Source: Eunapius fragilis (taxonomy: Eukaryota; Porifera; Demospongiae; Spongillida; Spongillidae). Taken from it: 64,000 bases of DNA. The notes under the pieces were generated by a model. That model was given only the letters and a program-made list of their open reading frames with translations. It was not told the DNA's origin and did not search any database. Each line of letters starts with the position of its first letter. Positions within the stretch are counted from its first letter, which is position 1. Shown here one piece after another: positions 10,628 to 20,700 of this stretch. The position numbers were made by a program, and so were the translations under genes. The DNA is taken from positions 6,649,261-6,713,260 of the forward strand of contig OY811982.1 of NCBI GenBank assembly GCA_963681505.1. Direction: 5' to 3'.

Positions 10628-11733
10628 ACTGGCACTTAGAATCCCTCCCGTTATCGTTATCGCGTTGCGCGATAATGTATTGGTTGCTACGTACACGTGG
10701 CTATTGTCTAAATTGGTTAGACACTGAAACCGAGGAATCTACGTGATTTAGAATCCCCTCGGGCCCTTAGTAGTGCCCTCGCTACCGCTCGGGACGCTAT
10801 ACCTCAGGGCCCTCGGGGATTCTAAATCACGTAGATCCCTCGGTTTCAGTGTCTAACCTATATATAGGCTATAATTAGACTACAATGCAGTTGAAGATTT
10901 CATTTTTAAACAGGTAGCATCCGCCCCCCTCCCCAAGGCAAACATATTCTACACAGTGTGTAGAATATCTATGGCAAACCCCATGCAGCTGTGTGTTTAT
11001 ATAACAACCCTTTGATGTGGTTGTTCCTTATTCGGTACCTTTCCCATACATTGAGGTATGTTTGCCGAAAAGTGAGTTTTCAGTACCATAATTCATGCAA
11101 CATTTGCTATGGTTAATATGGTTGTAATCTCCGTTACATTCTCTATCCAACAGTGTTTAAATTATCTTTCTAGCATGCATAGTTTGTCTGCATCAGTCAA
11201 GGGAAGTTGGTTGTTCCTTAATAGGTTCCTTTGCTCTACGTGCTTTTTTTTTTTTTCAGAACTTAGTGGTGATGTAATCCACCCACTTTATGGTCTGGGT
11301 ACGAGACTAACATATTCATGTGCATGTTGTGTGTTTATGTGCGCATACGTGTAGTAGGGAAGTGATACTCCATTCAGATCATGCTTATACCTTTTTCTGC
11401 TGAAGAAATGTGATTGCCTTTCCAACGTTTTCTATTTTGTTGATGCGGAGCCGCCCCCTTCCGATTTGACCTATCCTCTCTCCGGAAAGGATCTCCAAAA
11501 GCCGGATGAGCAGGCGCCCGTCGCTGAGGTCGGTGAAAAGGTCGTCCACATGAAGGTTCACCTAGTATACACAAAGAAATCGTACAGTCGCGCGAATTTA
11601 AAGTTGCAGGAGGGAGTGGCCTCCCTGTCACCTTCCTTACCTTGTCCAAAAATGAGTTCATCCATTTGGTGAAAGTTTTCTTCTGCACACTTTCTCTTTC
11701 TCCCTGCAGCTCCTTTATTCGACTGTTCGCCAT
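48..11733 (-). CDS. Beta-spectrin family protein, N-terminal actin-binding region (5' part of gene)
   Basis: Six exons on the minus strand, in order 11641-11733, 11391-11561, 1056-1237, 876-956, 376-491 and 48-160, all with GT-AG borders and matching phases. They join to 252 codons and the gene continues beyond base 1. The start ATG is at 11733-11731. The N-terminus has the spectrin hallmark [15 protein letters not shown]. The first calponin-homology domain covers about residues 15-125 ([42 protein letters not shown]). The second covers about residues 135-245 ([19 protein letters not shown], then [20 protein letters not shown]). Beta-spectrins bind F-actin through this pair and pair with alpha-spectrin under the plasma membrane. 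The short acidic linker ([19 protein letters not shown]) fits beta-spectrin better than alpha-actinin; conventional and heavy beta types cannot be separated from this part alone. Intron 2 (1238-11390) is over 10 kb and packed with repeats and decayed plus-strand genes. Confidence 0.92.
164..562. repeat. Poly-G run and (TG)n microsatellite in spectrin introns
   Basis: A purine run of almost pure G (about 164-200) lies next to the acceptor of the 48-160 exon, so it reads as a C-rich polypyrimidine tract on the coding strand. A (TG)n run of about 60 bp (501-562) plays the same role for the 376-491 exon. Confidence 0.9.
1238..1860. other. Intronic sequence, no gene recognised
   Basis: This is the 3' part (in spectrin orientation) of the large intron 2. 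It contains a small hairpin, cctgcggcagcagg, near 1455-1470. I see no coding exon here. Confidence 0.5.
1867..1874 (+). promoter_or_regulatory. TATA box of the nested plus-strand gene
   Basis: TATAAATA lies 81 bp before the ATG at 1955, a normal distance for a TATA promoter with a short 5' UTR. It suggests the nested gene once had its own RNA polymerase II promoter. Confidence 0.5.
2170..2575 (+). repeat. 45-bp coding minisatellite, 9 units
   Basis: Nine nearly identical 45-bp units lie in exon 1 of the nested gene. Several adjacent units are identical or differ at one or two bases, pointing to recent homogenisation or expansion. All keep the reading frame. Confidence 0.9.
2786..2860. repeat. 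Short inverted-repeat element in the nested-gene intron
   Basis: The ends are inverted copies of atagtcgggcgg, with further internal pairing (ttggtcgggc / gcccgaccaaac in part). This resembles a very small MITE or a stable hairpin in the 364-bp intron. Confidence 0.6.
3811..3862 (+). promoter_or_regulatory. Putative promoter and 5' UTR exon of the proline-rich ORF
   Basis: A TATA-like cataaaagtc (3811-3820) is followed about 40 bp later by a possible non-coding exon ending ..acaagag at 3862, with a gtaaga donor. The matching acceptor (tacatgtag) ends exactly at the ATG at 3974, leaving a 111-bp intron. Confidence 0.4.
3974..4487 (+). pseudogene. Proline-rich protein with C-terminal RGG/Arg-rich tail (interrupted)
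   Basis: From ATG 3974 the frame reads [14 protein letters not shown], meets a TAG at 4016-4018, then continues with an acidic stretch (EEEEDD) and long PPPAALPPP-type repeats. Near 4206 a one-base shift moves the reading into the frame that ends [17 protein letters not shown], followed by an Arg/Gly tail and a stop at 4487. The composition suggests an intrinsically disordered, possibly nucleic-acid-binding protein. No family is recognised. The GC-rich imperfect trinucleotide repeat (CCN) makes replication slippage or sequencing error a possible cause of the shift. It lies inside the spectrin intron on the opposite strand, downstream of the other nested gene, and both may come from one mobile element. 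Confidence 0.5.
4583..4874. mobile_element. MITE, long-TIR foldback family A (copy 1)
   Basis: An almost perfect inverted repeat has arms of about 130 bp. The outer end is gaaacaagtaaataaaaaca and the arms include tggtggtgtaaaaagca. Related copies are at 18857-19092, 39190-41335 (interrupted) and 58126-58436, with a fragment near 41806-41880. Confidence 0.85.
4880..6580. other. Intronic sequence with one MITE end
   Basis: Mostly featureless. The stretch from 5266 (taa then tgcgcctgtcatg) to about 5360 resembles the left end of the TAA-flanked MITE at 21816-22085. A short exon-like ATGG with a gtaagt donor occurs at 6174-6177 and could be a start exon of the putative gene downstream. No other coding evidence. 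Confidence 0.4.
6590..7372. repeat. Intronic palindrome with G/T-rich minisatellite
   Basis: Arms 6850-7040 and about 7176-7372 are inverted copies of about 190 bp with few differences (aaataacttcaaattctaaa and its complement). They flank a loop of degenerate gtgtgggtgtcaaaggcttg repeats, which also extend left to about 6590. Each arm can encode the same exon-like peptide containing [20 protein letters not shown], so the duplication copied a coding-looking segment. Confidence 0.8.
7201..8751 (+). pseudogene. Putative spliced plus-strand gene of small exons (unidentified)
   Basis: Several exon-like blocks with good splice borders lie in a row. The first, from about 7201, encodes [19 protein letters not shown]. 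Short Ser/Pro-rich exons follow ([14 protein letters not shown] near 7441; a block near 7701 encoding [12 protein letters not shown]). Then come two near-duplicate exons starting with [16 protein letters not shown] (about 8023) and [16 protein letters not shown] (about 8404). The last block encodes [16 protein letters not shown] and ends in TAA at 8749-8751. Exon phases do not all agree, so either small exons are missed or the gene has decayed. No family recognised. It lies antisense in the spectrin intron. Confidence 0.3.
9344..9808. mobile_element. Non-autonomous hAT-like MITE with G-rich internal repeats
   Basis: The ends are cagcggcggatacagg and its inverted counterpart cctggatccgccgctg, a typical hAT-type terminal inverted repeat. 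The flanks are perfect 13-bp direct repeats, cccactcccccac (9331-9343 and 9809-9821). Inside are four units of about 60 bp, each with a gcccgatacgaa core followed by 15-25 G. Open frames across it are low-complexity artefacts. Confidence 0.75.
9822..10440. other. MITE end and unassigned intron sequence
   Basis: A segment ending ttgacaggtgca followed by taa (about 9838-9893) matches the right end of the TAA-flanked MITE family. The rest shows no coding signal. Confidence 0.4.
10462..10860. mobile_element. Dispersed repeat with terminal hairpin and C-run
   Basis: It matches 58496-58845 in inverted orientation (shared gtgatttgcgcaatctgatt, tgattggtcaattgcaggta and the hairpin). The 10716-10860 part is a near-perfect hairpin of ggttagacactgaaaccgag. 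A C-run of over 30 bp lies in the middle of both copies. Confidence 0.75.
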
Positions 11734-13019
11734 CACACCCCCCTTATGCAGCCCCGCCCCTTTTAGTCGAGTTCTTTGATGGCAGTTTAGTTCTCTACCC
11801 GACGATCAAACACAACTAGGAGTCCAGTATTTATAAATCAGCTGTCTTTTTGGAAATCAAAAAGTCCTAAGCAACCAACTCGCCCGCGCGGTCCAGAGCA
11901 AAAATTACGAAGACAATGATAGGCGGCAACAGTCGTGTGATTTTAAAGCTGTAATGAATGCAGTTGTGCACGTGGTTATCGTTATTTTAATGATGAAGCA
12001 GACAGAACGGAACCAGCGGATGCATTTATTTAAAACTATATCCAATCATTTCTAAATATAAGCAAACCGGCAAAAGTTACGTGCGCTTCTGTCAGTGGCT
12101 CTGATCAGACACAACGTGAGCACATGCATGCATGGCGTAGTAAAATAAAATAACTATGAATGGCTTTCAAGTAACTGTGCAAGGCATCATTTTGGAATCA
12201 CATCGTTCAGCATGCAAACTATCACTGACATGCAAGCACTTATATAGGGCTGGGAGTAGAAACAGTAATCAGCTAGCCGGGTGAAAGTAGTGATGAGAGT
12301 GATACTGTACTGATGCAGAATATAGTAGAGTGACACAAAGGATGGTGACGTCCCACGTCAATCTTTTGGTGTTCCCGGCATGTGTGAGCTGATTATTCAT
12401 CAGCCGAGATGGTTTGGTAAGCATGAGGTGTTTTCAAGCGCTTAGTACAACTGAAGCAGAATTCTTACCAATCCTTGCTCTCCTCCTCTGTATGCTTACT
12501 TTAGCCAATTGTGTGTAAGTGCATGAACGCATACCTGTTCTATAATATCGTCGGCAAGTGCCTCTCTGCGTGTCAAACAACAGATGCGATTAGTCCATAT
12601 ATATGCATTTGTTTGCTTAACCTGTGATGAGTGCATAGCTTAAAGTAGGAGCAGGAGTAGGAGTGCACTGTAAAACCGATACATTATGCTATAGTACCAG
12701 TATATGTGTGACATAGCACTTAGAAAGGAGTTGCAATGTCACGTGTAAGCTTATAGTGCATGTGATGTGGTAGTTCTATGTACTCCAAATCTTGGTATCC
12801 ATGCCGAATATGGTTCTACATTGTAGGAGTAGGAGTGGGAATAGGAGTAGGAGTTGATGCATGCAAGCCTAATAGTAGAAACAGTGTTTTTGTGTGTGTC
12901 GAGTTTATATAATTATACTTGACAAAGCATCTATGGACAAACCAACTGTGACGGCGGCAGTTCTATAATGTTTTGCTAAATATTATACTGATATCATTTC
13001 TTGCATTGGTACAAAGAGT

Positions 13020-13210
13020 GCTGTGAAAGCGGACAGCATCCACCGTCCACTGGTTGAATCTGCCGAGAGCGCGGACACCTCATTGATTGAATTGGCCGAA
13101 AGCGATAGCAACCCCCCCCCCCCCTCCCACTGGTTGAATCGGCCGAAAGCGGACAGCAGCCCCCGCCCCCCCCCTCACTGGTTGAATCGGCCGAAAGCGG
13201 ACAACGTATT
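13020..13210. repeat. Tandem repeat, about 50-bp unit
   Basis: Three to four copies contain gttgaatcggccgaaagcgg, separated by C-rich spacers. Confidence 0.75.
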
Positions 13211-13329
13211 CGCGGCTGTCAAATGGCGCCCCTTGCCCTATCCTGGCCCCCTTCCAGAAAAGCTGGGGACGCCCATGACCAATTATGGGCTTTCATGCAT
13301 AATTTAATTTGTTTGTTTGTCTGCATGTG

Positions 13330-13400
13330 CATGTGCATGTGCTGTGTGTACATGTGTGTGTGCATATGTGTGTGGTGTGGTGTGTGTGTGTATGTGTGTG

Positions 13401-13442
<42 letters not shown>

Positions 13443-13465
13443 TGTGTGTGTGTGTGTGTGTTATA
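13330..13465. repeat. (TG)n microsatellite
   Basis: Imperfect (TG)n with interspersed tatgtg and tgcgtg. Long Val-Cys and Thr-His frames here are artefacts. Confidence 0.95.
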
Positions 13466-13759
13466 TTACACCTTACCATAATTCGATTTTGCCGGGTAAT
13501 TTCAAAACCTATAAAGTCCGTACAGAACAGCACCAGGGGTTACCCCCGGGAACAACCCAGCTTTCACTTCCTATCTGTAATATCCGTCGCAAACTGGCTG
13601 CACAAGCGTAAGGTCTGTGCTGTGCATATGTACCAGTAAACCGAGCGTTTTCCCCCTGTTCTTCAATGACGCGTCATTTGCTCACGCGATGAAAACGTCA
13701 ATAAAAACAGTGTACTCCTGCGAAAATAATTAATACGCCACGGGGTCAGAAAAGCAGAC

Positions 13760-13818
13760 ATGAATGGCTATTTGCTTGCAGTTTTGGTATTACTATTCTT
13801 CACCATGCAGCGCCCGAG
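13760..13818 (+). CDS. Candidate signal-peptide first exon
   Basis: The ATG at 13760 opens MNGYLLAVLVLLFFTMQRPR, a short N-region plus hydrophobic core typical of a secretory signal. A good gtaatg donor follows directly, leaving phase 2. It could be the first exon of the SRCR/LDLa receptor that begins at 17745, but that exon needs a phase-1 partner, so at least one more exon would have to lie between. Assignment is tentative. Confidence 0.35.
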
Positions 13819-13884
13819 GTAATGCCAGATAATTGTTATCGGTACACGATTGGATATATGTGTGCTTCATACTTTAATTTGTTT

Positions 13885-13898
13885 ATTGAATATGTGTA

Positions 13899-13929
<31 letters not shown>

Positions 13930-13956
13930 GTGTTTGTGTGTGTTTGTGTGTGTGTT

Positions 13957-14018
<62 letters not shown>

Positions 14019-14140
14019 CGCGCGTGCGCGTGCGTGTGTTGTGGTGCATGCACATGATGCGTGTGTATGTGTGTGTGTGCTGTGTGTTGTGCCTATACGT
14101 ATGTGTGTGCGTTCGCTCGTGCGTGCGTGTGTGCACGCGG
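13885..14140. repeat. (TG)n and mixed GT/GC microsatellite
   Basis: Long (TG)n with tttg interruptions, passing into gcgtgcgcgcgtgcgcgtgc at about 14013-14032. Confidence 0.95.
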
Positions 14141-14689
14141 GCGCGTGATATGACGCGATGATTACATTTCATGGCATGTTTATGTACTATGTATGTTTAT
14201 GAACGTATATCTCTTTGCTTAATACGTCGTGAGGAGGCAAAATAAATGGCGCTCCTGGCTGGGATCGCATTGACATGTATGCGGTTTGTCGTACGTGCAT
14301 TGATTATGCAACCCCAAACCCCCACGTGTATCGGAACCTGTCCTGGATGTAGTTTATTTAATGTCATTATTAAAAAAACGTAAACGTGACTCGCGTCTAG
14401 AGCGCGGCCGTGAATCGGATTATTTCATTCTTTGTCGCTATCGAACAATAACACAGTTTTGCGTTGCTTCCATGTTCCGTGTCATAACACTTCGAGCAGA
14501 GCTTTTATGCCCATCTCGTACCCGGTCCAACCATCATTTTTCTTCTCAACTATGTCGTCTCTTTTTTCTGGCTAAACCCGTCCATTATTGTACATAATAT
14601 GAACGATATCGACACATATGATATACCATTATACTGCATGCATTTCTCAAGCTCTTTCCAGCTAACGAGCCGTGCTATCGGCCTATCCA

Positions 14690-14816
14690 TTGAGGGCAAA
14701 AAAGCTTTTGCCGTTCGGTCATGGCTTCCATGACCGAATGGCAAAAAACTTTTTTGCTGTCCACCCGGGTATCCAATAGTATACTCCCGGGTGGACACTC
14801 AGAACAATAGACATTA
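14690..14816. repeat. Dispersed hairpin element (copy 1)
   Basis: The arms ggcaaaaaagcttttgcc and tgaccgaatggcaaaaaa pair around a short loop, followed by cccgggtggacactcag and tagacattaa. A second copy lies at about 17505-17590 (ggccgaatggcaaaaac, gggtggacactcagg, atagacattaa). Confidence 0.65.
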
Positions 14817-15143
14817 AACGATGTAGTACTGTAAGGTACATCATCCCTAAAAGTCCACAATTTAACTTTCTGACCCTATAGAGGCTATTTGTATCTTATA
14901 CTAATGCAATATGATAACGGATTGCAATTCTGTGTATTATGCAATGTTAAGAGTATGAAAAGTTGTCACAAAGCTCAATATCACCATGATGTATCAACTA
15001 GTAGTTGATCTACTGTCAATTTTTCTTCTTCATCATCTTCTGAATCAGTTTCATTTGGACCCCAGTACATAACAGTCCCTTTTGATCTCTTAACATTTAT
15101 TATATAGTACATCGACAAACCAAAGATGTCTTATAATCATAGA
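14817..15143. other. AT-rich sequence, nothing recognised
   Basis: No coding potential, repeat or RNA motif was identified. Confidence 0.4.
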
Positions 15144-16337
15144 TTGATCAGTACAAACTTACTTACGTTACTCGTGACGCTTACTTAAGTAAGCAAGCTA
15201 AAATCGATGGTTTCGTGCTTAAAAAGTATTTCCAGAGGTTCAAATTTAAACTACTGTATCACCACTCATACTGCACCACTACTGTACGTAGATATTTGCC
15301 TTCACTCTTCTAGTTATGGCCAAGCAATGTATGAAAACAAGTAAGTGTGCAATAACCCGTTTATTATTTTTTTAAAAAGCGATACGAGGCCTATAACACA
15401 CTTTGCTTACGAAGTCTTTCATACGATAGTACATCGCGATGGACGAAACTAATATGTGATTTTTTCACGTTCTCTATTTTCAGAGGACTGCTAAAATACT
15501 GCTCACACACAAAATTACGCAGCCATATGCCTCGTACCCAGGCTATTACTCTTACGTATTTCATGCAATGTTGGGGATGTCGCACGTATAATTAGAATAC
15601 ATGTCGTAGGGGTGAATGACGGTTAAAGACTGACAGCCCCGGATCCAGGATTTGGCTAAGGGGGGGGGGGGGGGGGGGGGGGGTTAATTGCTGTCCGTTT
15701 CAGGCCCGATACGAAAAGCCGGGGGGAGGGGGGGGTGCTGTCCACTTAAGGCCTGATACGAAAAGCATGGGGGGTGGGGGGTGCTGTCCGCTTCACACCC
15801 GATACGAAAAGCGCGGGGGGGAGAGAGAGGTACTGTCTGCTTCAGGTCCTATACGAAAGTGGGGGAGGGAGGGTGGGCTGCTTGCCGTACGTTGATTTAT
15901 ATCTTCGTTTGTGCGCGCGTGCGTGATAGTGCGTGGGGGGCGGGCATTTCATATGAATGGGGGGGGGCGGCCGCCGCCCCCCCCCCCCCCCCCCCCCAAG
16001 CCTATGCTGGATCCGGGGCTGCTCAAAGACCACTCGCGTTCTTGGCAGTTATTCTCTCCCCGCTGAAGCAGTTTCTCGGCGTTCCGCATAAAATAAAAGC
16101 ATTTTCTAGTTTCTATCTATGTCGTATCATTAGAGCGCGTAACTTTTTTTCTACGCATATGTACTCGTAAGGCAAGCTCTTTTTGAACCAGAGTTACGAG
16201 GCGCTAAAACTTTAACTCCTCTACAATATAAAAATCACCATTTCAATATCATGCGTGATCCGTGGGCTTTGGTAGTATTGGGCTAAAGATTGCTTACTTA
16301 AGTAAGCAAATTCTTACTTAAGTAAACACCTGATCAA
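15144..16337. mobile_element. Putative TIR element, TTACTTAAGTAA type, with nested hAT MITE
   Basis: The outer ends ttgatcagtacaaacttact and (reverse) gttgatcaggtgtttactta are related inverted repeats. Both ends carry one or two copies of gcttacttaagtaagca. A hAT-like MITE (15634-16021) sits inside. No transposase was found in the remaining 800 bp. Confidence 0.5.
15634..16021. mobile_element. Non-autonomous hAT-like MITE with G-rich repeats (copy 2)
   Basis: The inverted ends are cagccccggatccaggat and, reversed, cagccccggatccagcat. The interior has tandem units with the gcccgatacgaaaagc core and G-runs, the same design as 9344-9808. A C-run of over 20 bp is near the right end. Confidence 0.75.
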
Positions 16338-16389
16338 CTACGAATAAACATGTCGCTTAAAAGCAAAGCATTGTCAACAATACTTTGAA

Positions 16390-16730
16390 TCAAACCTTTT
16401 TTTTTTCATTTGAAAGATCTGGAAACAGTGTACCAATTTCATCCATTTTATTAAGCACAGCTTTGATCTTCTTTTCAACTTCCTTCTTGATGTCATATCT
16501 AGCTCTTTTATCTTGAATATCTTTCAGTCTTTCTTCACGCTTCAGATGAATGCTTTTAATTAATCGCGCTCTTTTGATAGCAACGGTAATAATTTGATTT
16601 TGATCTTCTTCCTTTTCTGCACGAGACATCCACTCCAGGTCTTGTTTATTTATTTATTTATTTAGCTTTAACTTCGCCGTCCAAAAACCAACTTTTGAAT
16701 TTGATGATTTTCTGAACTGGTGATCTGCAA
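16390..16730 (-). pseudogene. Fragment encoding a charged coiled-coil-like protein
   Basis: A minus-strand frame of 79 codons starts MSRAEKEEDQNQIITVAIKR and ends at 16390. It is rich in Lys, Glu and Arg with heptad-like spacing. Upstream, another frame reads FRKSSNSKVGFWTAKLKLNK before TAA-rich simple repeats (16640-16666), suggesting an older longer ORF broken by the tetranucleotide expansion. Family not recognised; possibly transposon-derived. Confidence 0.35.
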
Positions 16731-17744
16731 GAGCAAGAGTCTGCTCTGAAAGCATATTATGTACAGGAGCAGACTTAGCGTGAGTAATCATTGATGGAGA
16801 AAAGGTCACCATCAATATATTCATGCATTTATATAACTTCTACAACACTCGTTAAAAGTCACATTTCTTCCTCAGGCATCTCATCTGTCTGTCATCTTCA
16901 TGGAGTGAAGAATAAGCCAGACAAAATTCATCTCTAATATAGGATGTACTTCTTATTTTTTGGTAGTTCTAAACAACGTCAACGCTCTGGTATCAATCTA
17001 TGGGAGAAACAAAATGGCGGTTATTGTATATGTGATTTGGCGCCATCTAGAAAACACCCTGCGCCGACATCAAAACGAATTAAACTACTCATAATACATA
17101 GTCCAGGGGTTATAGAATGAGTCAAAGTTGATCCCAAATGTGTCGTGTGACAAATAAGGTACGTATTTATTTGATGGAATCGGTCCAATTTTTGAGCGGT
17201 ATGTACGTTTTCCCAGTATAGTATTTTATACAAGGTAATAATGTACCCGAATCGAAGGTATCATCTTTCACTAAAACCGTGTATGTGAGCCTACTAAATC
17301 ATTTGTCGCGTACCTGTAGCTTGCTTCGGTAACGATCTCCTCCTAAACGTGATAAACCCGTGCCAAAAATTGTATTGTTACGCGGTCTTCAATTTTTTTC
17401 CTGCATTTCGGGGGGGCGGGGGTTTGAAGTACTAAGCCTTACGCATCTTGGCCCGATCCTGTTCTATAAACCAGTACCGTTAAATGCCACTAGGTCCCTC
17501 CCAGGCCGAATGGCAAAAACTTTTTTTGCTATCCACCCCGGTGTCCAATTGTACCCCCGTGGGTGGACACTCAGGAAAATAGACATTAATAAATACTTGC
17601 TCGATGAAAATATCGCGATTACAATATCGTGATATCTTATTCAAATCGCGCGATATAGACGATATCGGCAAAAAACCATATCGTGGCAGCACTGCTTGCC
17701 TACAATGTATATATATTCACCTATCTTTATTCTATTGGATACAG

Positions 17745-20700
17745 CTATCTGCCTCTCTAGTCAATTTACATGTGCAAACGGAAATTGCATACCAGCGAAC
17801 AATCAATGCGACCATCACAACCATTGCGGAGACGAAAGCGATGAATCTGGTTGCGGTAAGTTGTCCAGCTTAACATCTTAAAAATTTATTTCGTATGAAC
17901 TCTATAAACGAAATGTTCATTACGCGACTAACCATCATAAAGTTAAGGCACTGAATTTCTAATTAGCCATAAGCGTTACTTTTCTGCTCTTCTACGTGTC
18001 CTGAACATGTTTAAAACGGGTGACACTGTCCATTGCTACATTTAAAATGCATTTTTTAAAAATCATTCGTGAGCTGATGTATTGCAAAGTAATCTGAATT
18101 TACCTCAAGCCAATGATGATGCTACCTCTCAAAATACAACAGATATACCAGTTGTAATCCATTGCATGTGGGGGTGGGGAGGTATAAAAAAGAAGTTGCG
18201 AGGGAGAGTTGTATGCATAAAAAAGCCTACTGTGGGTAATTATAATAGCTGTTGCATTATAAACATATTGAGTAATGGTGAATATAATAGAATGCATGAA
18301 GTTTATCCTAACTGCATTCCAGGCCAAAGTATTGTTAATAATCATGAATGAAATTAAATTGCCATGGAATAGTATGCAAACTATACTTGGACTTCACTAC
18401 AATTGCATTTCCTCCTGGCCCACCCTTTCAGTCTGCTATGCAGGTGGCATTCGACTGCTTGGAGGATTAACAGCTGCTCAAGGCACAATAGAACTGTGTA
18501 TTAGAAACGAATGGAATACTATTTGCGACCAGCATTGGAGTGCAAAAGATGCCAAAGTGGTCTGCAGACAGTTGGGGTTCAACAGGAGTAAGATTTACTA
18601 AGTGCCAATATGTAGGTAATTGCTGCTCTGTTCGTTTTTACAGGTGCTGCTGTCTACAATTCATTGTATGGTCCGGGGTTATCCAATCGAGTATGGATCA
18701 ATTTAGCTGGTGGCTGTAATGGCACTGAACAAACTCTTCTGTCATGCCCTCGGAACCCCATTGAAGCAGGATGCAGTTTGGATGATTTGGCTGGAGTACA
18801 GTGTTCTGCTTCATGTAAGTTAATTACTTCCTCTGACATTCTAACATGATCTGAAATGGTGGTGTAAAATACAAGGAAACTAGTCTGTAATAGTAATGGA
18901 AAATGTCATAGTCCTATATTAAACCCGTTTGTAGCCTATACTATGTTCATGTGCAAAAAATAGGACTACATGTATAACATTTTCCCTTACTATTACAGAC
19001 CCTTGTTTCCTTGCTTTTACACCACCATTGCCTTCAAATCCTATATCTCACCAACATTCTCATACAGAATGTTTTCAGTCACTTGTTTCATAGATTCTTT
19101 TCTCATACCTAATTATACGTCTTATAGTTGATTGTAAATCATTTGCTACTGCTCCTGTAATTTTCTGGTTTGGTATCGACAATTCTAAACTTGTCAAGAT
19201 ACTGCCTTTTGTAGTGATACGCGTAGCGTCTAGTACGACCCAAATCTAACAATACAATTACCATAAAATACTAACGACTATTTTATCACAGAAGACACTC
19301 GTCCAGCCAATTCTGAAGGTATTGGTGAAATTTCCATTCTCTAAATGTGTTCCTATCCCGAGTTATCTTTGGTCAAGAAGGAGAAGGGGGAAGGGGGGGG
19401 GGGGGGGGTGGAGGATAATTCCGGGACTGGGGGCAGTACCCTTTTGTTCACTACAACCGCGCGGTTTTGCGACATAAAACAAACGACGAAACTTCTCGTT
19501 CGATGACAACAATTTAACTAAACGATCCGATCGTCACGAGTCTCGTTATAAACGGGTCGCGTGTTTTAAATGATTTCATTTTCGGGGTCAAGTCCTCGTT
19601 CTAGCGAAACTTCTGATAAGCCATGCTGAAACATTTATCTGTAGCTGCCCGTTTAAATACTCGCAATGTATTGAATACAATAGAAAATACTATCTGAAGC
19701 TTGCCAAGAGGATTGATCAAAATGTAATCAGTACTCTTATTTTATCAGAGACTTCAATGTGTGAATCTGAGCATATATTAATTCTGGCAATGTGATGAAC
19801 AGTTATACTTTAGTTAGTACTATGGCATCTATATGCTGACCTCATACAAAAACAGCAAATTTCACAAATAGAATTAAAATCAGTGAGAATAAAGATAGCC
19901 ACAGAGGCTTAGTATCAGACATATTAGTGATATTATTGATGATAGGCTCCCAGCTAGTACGTGAAACCACTGCATATGTTTTTAATATGATGTCTACATG
20001 TCAATGACATGCAATTTCTTGCTGTGTTACCTTTACATCGCGTACATTGCACATACAAAATTGATGCGCAGTGTTGATTTACTATTCTCACATATGTTTT
20101 TGTCCTTTTCTTCAGATTGTCCTTCTCCAAACTTCCAATGTGCAAATGGTTTGTGCTTGGATTACAACCTGCGTTGCGATGGAGCCAATGACTGTGCGGA
20201 TAATTCAGATGAAGAACTGTGCAGTAAGGCATATGTGTAATATTCTGCATGTGGCGTTATACCATCCACTTTACAGTGCACTATCTTGAGTAGACTTGAT
20301 AATTTTATTTCATCCATATAACTGAATGAAAGTCTATATACATTAACTTGTATAAAATTACATAAGCAGTGAATAATAATAATATGCACATTAAAGCACT
20401 ACAACAACTAAAAGTCACAAGATGTGGTTGGTGGGACACATCTGGCCAACATTGCCCTAGCATTCTGCCATTTGTTTTAAGGAATGAAAAATTAGATAAT
20501 TGTATTACACTTCACTTGTTTCTTTATAAAGAATCCATGCAATGGTTTTACAATTTTTAAAAACATTGTATGCACTCAACAGACTGTGTGCGTGGAAGCA
20601 TCAAGTTGGAGGGTGGAAGGTTTTCAAATGAAGGCACAGTTGAAGTATGCCATGCCAATACTTGGGGGACTGTGTGTGACACCTTGTGGAATGCAAACAA

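Larger units (their letters stand above)
11740..13740. other. Intergenic region between divergent genes
   Basis: This lies upstream of the spectrin start (minus) and of the candidate signal-peptide exon (plus). It contains ggagtaggagtagga-type simple repeats (12640-12860), a tandem of about 50 bp with core actggttgaatcggccgaaa (13020-13210), and a GT-rich repeat (13310-13465). No gene is seen. Confidence 0.5.
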
